Origin: CAWGXG01 sp963826505
GTDB taxonomy: Bacteria; Chloroflexota; Anaerolineae; Aggregatilineales; Aggregatilineaceae
Length of the DNA: 64,000 nt
Reading direction: 5' to 3'
Assembly: GCA_963826505.1 (NCBI GenBank)
Contig: CAWGXG010000005.1
Span: 124,001-188,000, forward strand
The position numbers and the translations under genes were made by a program. The notes beneath the pieces are model-generated. The model searched no databases. It was given only the letters and a program-made list of their open reading frames with translations, and had not been told where the DNA came from. Every line of letters begins with the position of its first letter. Position 1 is the first letter of the stretch. Shown piece after piece: positions 45,388-52,882 of this stretch.

Positions 45388-45424
45388 ATCCTATCATCAT
45401 AGGATACCATATCTTATTGATCAA
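45388..45424 (-). promoter_or_regulatory. Promoter overlapped by a perfect operator palindrome
   Basis: On the minus strand TTGATC (45419-45424), a 17-bp spacer and TATGAT (45396-45401) form a good promoter. The palindrome ATCCTAT-CATC-ATAGGAT (45388-45405, perfect 7-bp arms) covers the -10. The 10-mer TATGATGATA inside it recurs in the operator at 36210-36227. It fits control by a shared repressor, plausibly the GntR protein encoded 8 kb downstream. Confidence 0.6.
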
Positions 45425-45504
45425 TCATAATGCTAGTCGGTGCTCGCTGCAGACCGTAAGTTAATTCGAAACGGGGTGGGGAGTTGACAAGGGCACGCAC
45501 CAGA

Positions 45505-46206
45505 TTACATATTCGAGCGCAAACGGTAGCCTACGCCCGGCTCGGTGAGGATATACTGCGGGCGAGCCGGTTCGACTTCGAGCTTACTACGCAAGTTGCT
45601 AACATTCACACGCAATAAGTGTTTCTCGTGTTCGTAACCCGGCCCCCACACCTCGCGCAGTAGTTGGTGATGGGTCAGCACTTTCCCGGCGTACTTGATG
45701 AGAACCCGCAGGAAGGCGTATTCCGTCGGAGTAAGCTGAACTTCTTCCCCCCTGACCTTGACAACACGGCGCGCCAGATCGACCTTCAGATCGCCTAACT
45801 CGAATTCGGCGGTTTCGTCCACCTGCGAAACGGCATGACGCAGAGCCACGCGCAGCCGGGCCATCAACTCGCCCACCCCAAACGGTTTGGTCAGGTAGTC
45901 ATCTGCACCCGCATCCAGCGCCGCGATCTTGTCTTCCTCGTGCTCCCTCACAGAGAGAATGATGATGGGAATTTGTGACCATTCGCGTAACTGCCGGGTC
46001 ACTTCTACGCCCTCCAAGTCCGGCAGTCCCAGATCGAGGATGATCACGTCAGGGTGATGCGTGACCACGTCCTGCAAGGCTTGCTGCCCGGTCTCGGCCT
46101 CGATCACCACATAACCGTGCGCCGTCAACGACGTTCTCAAAAAACGGCGAATGGCTCGGTCATCATCCACCACCAGAATATGCGCCTCAGATTCTGTCAT
46201 TAACAA
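45505..46206 (-). CDS. OmpR-family response regulator, KdpE-like (copy 1)
   Basis: 233 aa. Receiver domain with phospho-acceptor Asp in HPDVIILDLGLPDLEGVEV and the conserved Lys in GADDYLTKPFGVGELMARLR. Winged-helix output domain with EVQLTPTEYAFLRVLIKYAG and HEKHLLRVNVSNLRSKLEVE. It is very similar to the KdpE gene at 48514, including the LTEPGVGYRLRS end. It follows the KimA-like transporter gene rather than a histidine kinase, so it is an orphan regulator that may be phosphorylated by KdpD. Confidence 0.85.
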   Translation of the reverse strand: MLMTESEAHILVVDDDRAIRRFLRTSLTAHGYVVIEAETGQQALQDVVTHHPDVIILDLGLPDLEGVEVTRQLREWSQIPIIILSVREHEEDKIAALDAGADDYLTKPFGVGELMARLRVALRHAVSQVDETAEFELGDLKVDLARRVVKVRGEEVQLTPTEYAFLRVLIKYAGKVLTHHQLLREVWGPGYEHEKHLLRVNVSNLRSKLEVEPARPQYILTEPGVGYRLRSNM

Positions 46207-46273
46207 ATAGGCTCCTGCCCACCTGTGTCATCAGTTAATTCAAGCGCAGATTCACTCCCCACGCAATATGTAT

Positions 46274-46308
46274 CGAACCGGACAGCACACAAACGGCTAT
46301 CCGGTTCG
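46274..46308 (-). other. Stem-loop between kimA-like and kdpE-like genes
   Basis: CGAACCGGA (46274-46282) and TCCGGTTCG (46300-46308) are perfect 9-bp inverted repeats around a 17-base loop. No T-run follows on the minus strand, so it may be an mRNA processing or stability element. Confidence 0.45.
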
Positions 46309-46346
46309 AGAGAACGTCTCCGGTATGGAGGCTGCACACAGCTTTG

Positions 46347-48311
46347 TCAGACGGAAGATGCGCTCACTTCGGAATGCGCGTGAGCCAAGCCGTTCCGATG
46401 GATCTGGTAGGGGACACTGGTCACCACGACACGTTCCATCCGGCTCAGGGCCAGGTTGAACATCACGGCGCTGTTCTGGTGGAGCGCCTGTTCCCAGAAG
46501 GTATCCATCGCCAGGTGACCCATAATGATGTGTACAAAACTGCCGGGTGTCCTGGCCTGCAACTCCTCGATATACTGGCGGAGCGGTTCGGCTAACAGGC
46601 GGTAGGGAGACGGAATGATCACCAATTCCCCTTCACCGATCCGGTCACGCCATTTTTTACGGATCACGTCCACCTTGTCCGGATTCACGGCGATATGTAC
46701 CGCGTGCCAGGGATGATCCAATGATTTGGCGAAGTTCACCAGCAGCGCCGTCTCAGCGTGAACATCGTCCACCAGGATGACCGTCTGCACCGGATGTTTC
46801 TCGACATCCACGGGCACACCTTCCAGACTGAGCAGGCGTGCCACATCACGGTAGTGGTAGTGGATGCGGAAGAAGATAAACACCAGCGTTGGCACTAGAA
46901 GCACCACGAACCACGCCCCGCTGGTGAACTTGGTCACGGCAAAGATGATCATCACGATACCGGTGCAGAACGCGCCAAAACCACTGATAACCGATTTCAT
47001 CCGCCAGTGGGGATCGTAACGCATGACCGTTTCCCGACCGGGCACTTCCTCACCGGGCTGAAGCTTTCCGATCTTGCGCAGCCGGACCACCATCCCGGTT
47101 TGCGAAATAGTGAAGCTCAGGAACACGCCAATGGCATACAGCGGGATCAAGGCGGTGGTACTGGCGCGCGCGACGATCACCAGCAGCGAGGCACAGGTCG
47201 CCAGCCCCATGATCCCCCAGGAGAAAACCAAGCGGCTGCCCCGATAGGTGAGCTGGCGCGGCAGAAAACCATCCCCGGCGTGCAGCGCGGCCAGGCGCGG
47301 AAAATCCGCATAGCTGGTGTTCGCCGCCATGAGCAAAATCAGCGCCGTGCCGATCAGCATCATCAGATACAGCGGGCTGTCGTCGCCGTAGATGGTGCGG
47401 CCCATCTGTGAAATCACCGTTTCGGTTTCGCTGGGCATGGCGTGAATTTGGTGCGCCATGAAGGTGATGCCCAGAAACATCGTGATCAGCAGGCTGCTCA
47501 TCACGATCAGCGTCACGGCGGCATTGTGGCTGCGCGGCTCTTTGAAAGCGGTGATCCCATTCGAAATCGCCTCGATGCCGGTCAACGCCGCGCAGCCGCT
47601 CGAAAAGGCCCGCAAAATCAAAAACAGAGTCAGCGCCTGCCCGCCTTCATGCATCACTTCGACGTTCACGACGGTGGGCATGTCGCCCAGCGCATAACGC
47701 ACAAAACCGACACCTAGCGTCAAGAACATCGAACCCAGGAAGAAATAGGTCGGGATGGCGAAAATCCGCCCGCTCTCTTTAACCCCGCGCAGATTGACCA
47801 GGGTCATGATCCCGATCACGCCCACAGCTATCTCAACCCGGTACGGATACAGCTCCTGGAACCCCGACGTAATCTGCGCCACGCCCGCCGAGATGCTCAC
47901 GGCCACCGTCAGGATATAGTCGGTGAGCAGCGCTGCCCCGGCGATCTGCGCGGGCAGTTCACCCAGGTTATCGCGCGCCACGATGTAAGCCCCACCGCCA
48001 TTGGGGTACGCATAAATGGTTTGCCGGTAGGAAATCGTCACAATGACTAGCAAGAGGGCAATCGCTATCGCTATCGGGATTGATAAGCCGAGCGTTGAAG
48101 CGCCGGTGCCCGCCAGCGCCAGAATGATCAGGATTTCCTCGGTAGCGTAAGCCGTCGATGACAGCGCGTCCGACGCAAATACCGCCAGACCAATCGGTTT
48201 GCTGATCACTTGGTGCGGCAGCGCTGTGGTTTCCAGCGGTTTGCCGATCAGCAACCGCGACAATTTGAACCGGGACTTGGGAACCTCTGAGGATGCCATG
48301 AATGTGGACAC
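46347..48311 (-). CDS. APC-superfamily transporter, KimA-like potassium importer
   Basis: 654 aa. Twelve helices of the amino-acid permease fold: PIGLAVFASDALSSTAYATE, YPNGGGAYIVARDNLGELPA and SSGCAALTGIEAISNGITAF are typical of the KimA (formerly YdaO) branch. A cytoplasmic alpha/beta C-terminal domain follows from about residue 490 (VQTVILVDDVHAETALLVNF, VHIIMGHLAMDTFWEQALHQ). KimA is a K+/H+ symporter controlled by c-di-AMP in Bacillus. The Kdp neighbours support potassium. The start is GTG with AGAGG six bases upstream; an ATG lies four codons later. Confidence 0.8.
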   Translation of the reverse strand: MSTFMASSEVPKSRFKLSRLLIGKPLETTALPHQVISKPIGLAVFASDALSSTAYATEEILIILALAGTGASTLGLSIPIAIAIALLLVIVTISYRQTIYAYPNGGGAYIVARDNLGELPAQIAGAALLTDYILTVAVSISAGVAQITSGFQELYPYRVEIAVGVIGIMTLVNLRGVKESGRIFAIPTYFFLGSMFLTLGVGFVRYALGDMPTVVNVEVMHEGGQALTLFLILRAFSSGCAALTGIEAISNGITAFKEPRSHNAAVTLIVMSSLLITMFLGITFMAHQIHAMPSETETVISQMGRTIYGDDSPLYLMMLIGTALILLMAANTSYADFPRLAALHAGDGFLPRQLTYRGSRLVFSWGIMGLATCASLLVIVARASTTALIPLYAIGVFLSFTISQTGMVVRLRKIGKLQPGEEVPGRETVMRYDPHWRMKSVISGFGAFCTGIVMIIFAVTKFTSGAWFVVLLVPTLVFIFFRIHYHYRDVARLLSLEGVPVDVEKHPVQTVILVDDVHAETALLVNFAKSLDHPWHAVHIAVNPDKVDVIRKKWRDRIGEGELVIIPSPYRLLAEPLRQYIEELQARTPGSFVHIIMGHLAMDTFWEQALHQNSAVMFNLALSRMERVVVTSVPYQIHRNGLAHAHSEVSASSV

Positions 48312-48336
48312 CTTTTACCTCTTTGTCTGGTCTGCA

Positions 48337-48363
48337 AGAAAAAAGCCCGACATGGCCGGGCTT
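48337..48363 (-). terminator. Intrinsic terminator in front of kimA-like gene
   Basis: AAGCCCG (48343-48349) and CGGGCTT (48357-48363) form a 7-bp GC-rich stem with a 7-base loop, followed on the minus strand by TTTTTTCTTGC. It lies only about 26 bases upstream of the kimA start and 150 bases after the kdpE stop. It either ends the kdp transcript or serves as the expression platform of a regulated kimA leader. Confidence 0.75.
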
Positions 48364-48513
48364 GTGCCTGTTGCAATTCACGTCTGTCAGGACCGCAATC
48401 CAACATGCAGCCCAAATGTGCGCACCTTATCAGACCGTTATTATCCTATAAGGCAGATCAAAAAGGTCTCAAGAACCACGTCAAACGTGTCAAGAACTCG
48501 TCAAGAAGGAACC

Positions 48514-49209
48514 TCATTCAGGGGAACGGAGCCGGTAACCAACGCCCGGCTCGGTGAGAATGTATTGAGGACGCGCAGGCTCCCGTTCAAGCTTGTTACG
48601 GAGATTGCTGATATTGACCTGAAGCATATGTTTCTGGCGTTCATAACCCGGTCCCCAGACCTCAAGCAGCATTTGAGAGTGGGTTAACACTTTGCCCAAG
48701 TGGCTAATCAACAGGCGGAGCAGCGCGTATTCGGTAGGGGTGAGCGGCGTTTCTTGTCCGCGAACGGTTACGATCCGGCGCGTGAAATCAACTGTGAGGT
48801 CGCCCATCGTAAATACTTCGTTGTCCGGGACCTGGTGGTTCGCGTGCCGGACTGCCACGCGCAAGCGCGCCATCAATTCTCCAACGCCAAAGGGTTTGGT
48901 CAGGTAATCGTCCGCACCTGCATCCAGAGCCGCAATCTTGTCGCTTTCGCGATCACGGACAGATAAAATGATGATCGGTAAACGGGTCCACCCGCGCAGT
49001 GCGCGGGTTACTTCCAGCCCATCCGTATCCGACAGGCCCAAATCAAGAATTACTACGTCTGGTTTGCGCACCGTGACCGCTTCTAACGCACCACGCCCGG
49101 TTTCTTCCTCAAACACAGCATGACCGTGCGCCGTGAGTGAGGTGCGTAACAATCGGCGAATAGCCGGATCATCTTCAACGACCAGCACTCGCATAGCCGC
49201 TTGGGTCAT
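48514..49209 (-). CDS. kdpE: Response regulator KdpE (copy 2)
   Basis: 231 aa, OmpR-type. Receiver Asp in KPDVVILDLGLSDTDGLEV; Lys in GADDYLTKPFGVGELMARLR; DNA-binding domain with ETPLTPTEYALLRLLISHLG and QKHMLQVNISNLRNKLERE. The start overlaps the kdpD stop (ATGA), so this is the cognate partner of KdpD and should activate the kdp operon at low K+ or high osmolarity. Copy 1, at 45505, differs mainly in the receiver surface. Confidence 0.9.
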   Translation of the reverse strand: MTQAAMRVLVVEDDPAIRRLLRTSLTAHGHAVFEEETGRGALEAVTVRKPDVVILDLGLSDTDGLEVTRALRGWTRLPIIILSVRDRESDKIAALDAGADDYLTKPFGVGELMARLRVAVRHANHQVPDNEVFTMGDLTVDFTRRIVTVRGQETPLTPTEYALLRLLISHLGKVLTHSQMLLEVWGPGYERQKHMLQVNISNLRNKLEREPARPQYILTEPGVGYRLRSPE

Positions 49210-51299
49210 GCCTGCACCTCCTGTCCAACGGGGTCCGGTTCGGCAAAAGGTAAAGCGATAGCGAACGTTGTGCCCCCTTCAGGCCGGTTGGCGGCCCAAA
49301 TGCGTCCGCTGTGTAACTCAACGATCCCTTTGCTGATGGATAATCCCAGCCCTGTCCCGCTCGTGTCACTCATTTGCTGAACCCGGTAGAACTTGTCGAA
49401 GACATGTTCCAACTCGGCGGGCGGAATGCCCGCGCCCCGATCACTCACTTCAATCACAACCTGCCCCTGATCAACGTACGCGCGAATGTCGATGGGCTTA
49501 TCGGCGGGCGAATACTTCACAGCATTATCCACCAGGTTCACCAACGCTTGCGCTGCCAGAACCAGATCAATCGCCACAGGAGGCAGTGTATTGGGCACAT
49601 CCATCACGAGTTGCCGGTTACGTAACCGGTTCGCCATCTGATTTAAGGTCACTCCTACCAGATCCTGCACATCACTTGTTTCGAGGGCCAGTTTCATGGC
49701 CCCTGCTTCGAGCCGCGTCATGTTTAGCAAATTGCCTACCAGGTGATTTAAGCGTTCCGCTTCTTCCCAGGCCGTGTTGAGCAGTTCCCGGCGTGCATCC
49801 GCATTGAGCATTTGGTCATCGTCGCGCAGGCTGCTCAACGCGCCGGTGATCGACGCCAGCGGAGTACGCAGGTTATGTGAGATGGAGTTCAACAGCGCCG
49901 TTTGCAGCTTTTCCGTCTCGCGCAGCAGCTGCGCCTGGTGCGCCTTGTCAGCCAGTTGAACCGCTTCAGTCGCCAACGCTACCTGGCTTAGTAATGCTTC
50001 CAACAGCCGTTGCTGATCGGGGTTCAAAAATTCGTTACTCGCCAGATTTGGTTTGATGCCCACCACCCCGATCACCCCCTGGGCCGTCTTGAGGGGAAGG
50101 TAACGTGCATCCGCTGCCGACAGAGTGTTGGTGCCCAGTCCAGCCACTCGCCCCCGCTGGAATACCCAGGTTGCTACGGCGTGACTTTCCTGAACTAAAG
50201 GGAAAGCAGGACTGCGCGCATAAAATGCGAGCGCGTCCCCTTCCGGCAGAAACACCGCTGTTTCACAGTTGAACAATTCGCTGATGTGACGGATGGCGGC
50301 CTGCATCACCGGGTCCTGGCTCACAGCAGTGGCCAGATCGCGGCTGAGGTCGTACAACGCTGCCGTGTGTGTTTCGCGCCGCCGGGCTGATTCCGCCTGT
50401 TCGCGCTCCCGCACCGCCAGAGTACTGATGACCAATCCCACAGCAAGCAACCCCAAAAACGTCAAAATATACTGCGCATCGGCCACGGCCAGCGTCAGGT
50501 GAGGTGGCACCATGAAAAAGTCGAACGCCAGCACGCTGAGAATAGCCGTCAAAATCGAAGGGCCGCGTCCCCAGCGCGTCGCCGCCACCACTACCACCAG
50601 CAGATACAGCATAACCAGATTGGTGGGGTCAACTACCGCTCGAATTGGCTGTCCGATTACCGACACTAGCGCCACCGAACCGATAGCGTACCAATAATGC
50701 CGCCAGGGACGCTCGGACTCAGGCGTAAAGCGCGGCAGGGGCGAAAGAGATTCAGCGGTGGCGCTGATGACATACACGTCGATTTCGTCGCTGTGATGGA
50801 TAATCCGGTCCACGACCGATCCGCGCCAGACATCTGACCAGCGGATCCCCAGTGATTTGCCGATGATGATTTTGGTGACGTTATGCGAGCGCGCGTAGAG
50901 CAAGATCGAGTCGGCAATCGATTGGCCGGGGATAGTGACCGACTTCGCGCCTAATTCCTCTGCCAAACGCATGGTCCGCGCGACACGATCCCGCTCGGAT
51001 TCAGACAATCGGGCGTGCTGCGGCGTTTCGACGTAAAGCACGAACCATTCGACATCAAGCTGAGTCGCCAACCGGCGTCCCGTCCGCACCAGCCGTTCAC
51101 TGAGCGGGTTGGCGCTGATGCATACCAGCAGGCGATCCGTTGCCGCCCAGGTGTGGAAAATCGAATGCGCCTTTTTGTAGGCACGCATAGCGTCATCCAC
51201 CTGCGCGGCAGTGTGCCGAAGCGCCATCTCCCGCAGTGCGGTAAGATTGCCAGGGCCGGAAGAATTTCTGAACTGCCCGCGCCGCCTGGTCCGGCACAT
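49206..51299 (-). CDS. kdpD: Sensor kinase KdpD, C-terminal portion
   Basis: The frame covers the USP-like domain (LLVCISANPLSERLVRTGRR), four short helices (VVDPTNLVMLYLLVVVVAAT region), a GAF-like domain and the kinase: H box LLNSISHNLRTPLASITGAL, N box LVNLVDNAVKYSPA, G boxes DRGAGIPPAELEHVFDKFYR and GTGLGLSISKGIVELHSGR. The natural reading continues upstream in another frame after a one-base shift near 51255, so the first residues of this frame are not real KdpD. If the shifts are genuine, this part might be made separately. If they are sequencing errors, KdpD is one roughly 895-residue protein. Confidence 0.8.
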   Translation of the reverse strand: MCRTRRRGQFRNSSGPGNLTALREMALRHTAAQVDDAMRAYKKAHSIFHTWAATDRLLVCISANPLSERLVRTGRRLATQLDVEWFVLYVETPQHARLSESERDRVARTMRLAEELGAKSVTIPGQSIADSILLYARSHNVTKIIIGKSLGIRWSDVWRGSVVDRIIHHSDEIDVYVISATAESLSPLPRFTPESERPWRHYWYAIGSVALVSVIGQPIRAVVDPTNLVMLYLLVVVVAATRWGRGPSILTAILSVLAFDFFMVPPHLTLAVADAQYILTFLGLLAVGLVISTLAVREREQAESARRRETHTAALYDLSRDLATAVSQDPVMQAAIRHISELFNCETAVFLPEGDALAFYARSPAFPLVQESHAVATWVFQRGRVAGLGTNTLSAADARYLPLKTAQGVIGVVGIKPNLASNEFLNPDQQRLLEALLSQVALATEAVQLADKAHQAQLLRETEKLQTALLNSISHNLRTPLASITGALSSLRDDDQMLNADARRELLNTAWEEAERLNHLVGNLLNMTRLEAGAMKLALETSDVQDLVGVTLNQMANRLRNRQLVMDVPNTLPPVAIDLVLAAQALVNLVDNAVKYSPADKPIDIRAYVDQGQVVIEVSDRGAGIPPAELEHVFDKFYRVQQMSDTSGTGLGLSISKGIVELHSGRIWAANRPEGGTTFAIALPFAEPDPVGQEVQA

Positions 51300-51901
51300 A
51301 CACTTTTCCTTCGTGCAGGCGGCGGATCAGTTCTTCGGGTGGCAGGTCGACCAGCTCGATGCTGTCCACCAAATCCATGATGCGGTCGGGGATCGTCTCA
51401 CGCACCGTCACCCCGGTGATCTGCGCGACGACGTCGTTAAGGCTTTCCAGGTGTTGGATGTTGACCGTGGTATAGACATCGATCCCCGCCGACAACAGCT
51501 CTTCGACATCCTGGTGACGTTTGGTATGGCGCGATCCCGGCACGTTGCGTATGCGCCAGTTCATCCACCAGGACAAGCTGAGGTTGGCGTGCCAACACCG
51601 CGTCCAGATCCATTTCGGTCTGGACGGTGCCTCGATAATCAAGCGGCTGGCGCGGGATCACCTCCAGATCGCGCAGCAGCGCCTCGGTTTCGACCCGGCC
51701 ATGCGTCTCGGCGTAACCCACCACCACATCGATCCCCTCGGCACGGCGCTGGTGAGCGGCTTCCAGCATGGCGTAAGTCTTGCCTACGCCTGCCGCATAC
51801 CCCAGAAACACCTTCAGTCTGGCGCGTGCCTGCCGTTCTTCTTCAGCCCGGACGTGCGCGAGCAGATCATCGGGATCGGGGCGTGGTGTGTCGTGGATCA
51901 T
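51193..51901 (-). pseudogene. kdpD: KdpD N-terminal domain, split by two frameshifts
   Basis: From the ATG at 51901 the KdpD sensor domain reads ARLKVFLGYAAGVGKTYAML (the Walker-A-like loop) to QLVLVDELAHT. An extra base near 51547 moves the frame to VPGSRHTKRHQDVEELLSAG, then IDVYTTVNIQHLESLNDVVA. Another extra base, in a C run near 51253, moves it into the frame of the C-terminal portion at PGNLTALREMALRHTAAQVD. Coding identity is otherwise excellent on both sides, so the damage is recent or technical. Confidence 0.8.
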
Positions 51902-51941
51902 GGGTTTACCATTCCATACTGTCAGGTGGATGCTGATCTCA

Positions 51942-52526
51942 TTATTCCACGTTCACTTCATCCAACGCCAGATTCAGTGTCAGCACGTTGACACGCGGCT
52001 CTCCCAGAAAACCCAGAACTCGTCCGGCGGTGTGCTGGTCGATCAAGTCAAACAGCGCTTTTTCGGGTATTCCCCTGATGCGCGCGATACGCGGCACCTG
52101 GTAACGGGCCGCGGCGACGCTTATGTCCGGATCAAGCCCGCTGGCAGATGCAGTGACAAGATCGACCGGGATCGGGGCCAGATTGCCCGGATCGACGGCG
52201 CGCAAATCCGCCACGCGCTGCCGGACGGCTTCACGCAATGTCCGAACTGCTGGGTCCGAGATTGGATCCAGCGGAAGCCGCCGCATTGTAAGCGAACGGC
52301 GACGTGGCCGACGGTCGCCCCCAGAAATAGCGTCGGATCGTCAAACGGCTGGCCGATCAAGCGCGATCCAACCGGTTGGCCGTTCGCTTCGATCAGGCTC
52401 CCGTTGGCCTGCGCAGGGAAACACGAACTGCGCGATCCCGGTGAGCATCAAGGGGTAAATCACGCCGGTCAAGATGGTCAACACCATCAGCAAGCGCAGC
52501 GCCGGTTTGAACACAGCCCACATCAT
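51942..52526 (-). pseudogene. kdpC: Potassium-transporting ATPase subunit KdpC, frameshifted
   Basis: From the ATG at 52526 (overlapping the upstream gene by one base) it reads LLMVLTILTGVIYPLMLTGI, the single KdpC helix. Frame changes near 52417, 52320 and 52240 are needed to follow ANGSLIEANGQPVGSRLIGQ, PSATSPFAYNAAASAGSNLG and LREAVRQRVADLRAVDPGNL. The end (SASGLDPDISVAAARYQVPR, FLGEPRVNVLTLNLALDE) is perfect KdpC. KdpC is an essential assembly subunit of the KdpFABC pump, so as read the pump would not work. Confidence 0.8.
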
Positions 52527-52867
52527 TACCGTTTCTCCCGTTTATCCAGGGATTCGCGGCGATAAAATGATACCGTCTCCCGGTAATGTAATTGTGCGCG
52601 CGTCGGAAACTCCGGTGTTCCGTATACCGCCGGATTGTGGCTTTGCTTCCGATACTCCTCGGCGTCCAGGCTTTCCAGGGCTGCGGCGTTCGACTTGACC
52701 CACAGCCCCATCAATCCGTAGATCACGGCGATGATCAGCAATAGGATAAGCTTGTGGCCAGTCGGCGTCAGGTGCAGGTTGTGCTCCAGCGCCAACCCGC
52801 CCCCGGCCACCAGCACGATCAGATTAAGCATGGTCCAGCGTGGTCTGCGATTTCGTTTTGAGCGCAT
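52526..52867 (-). CDS. Small two-helix membrane protein between kdpB and kdpC, function unknown
   Basis: 113 aa. A basic N-terminus (MRSKRNRRPRW) leads to two helices, MLNLIVLVAGGGLAL and ILLLIIAVIYGLMGLWV, then a polar tail of about 55 residues rich in Tyr, Arg and Glu (YRKQSHNPAVYGTPEF). It lies 16 bp after kdpB and overlaps the kdpC start by one base (TAATG), so it is coupled to both. I do not recognise a family. Position suggests an accessory or assembly factor of the Kdp pump. Its frame is intact, unlike kdpC. Confidence 0.75.
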   Translation of the reverse strand: MRSKRNRRPRWTMLNLIVLVAGGGLALEHNLHLTPTGHKLILLLIIAVIYGLMGLWVKSNAAALESLDAEEYRKQSHNPAVYGTPEFPTRAQLHYRETVSFYRRESLDKREKR

Positions 52868-52882
52868 AGTGCGGCTCCTAAG

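Noticed and set aside
48312..48420. c-di-AMP (ydaO) riboswitch upstream of the KimA-like gene
   Set aside because: Position fits, but none of the conserved ydaO aptamer blocks could be found by eye; kept only as an unspecified leader.
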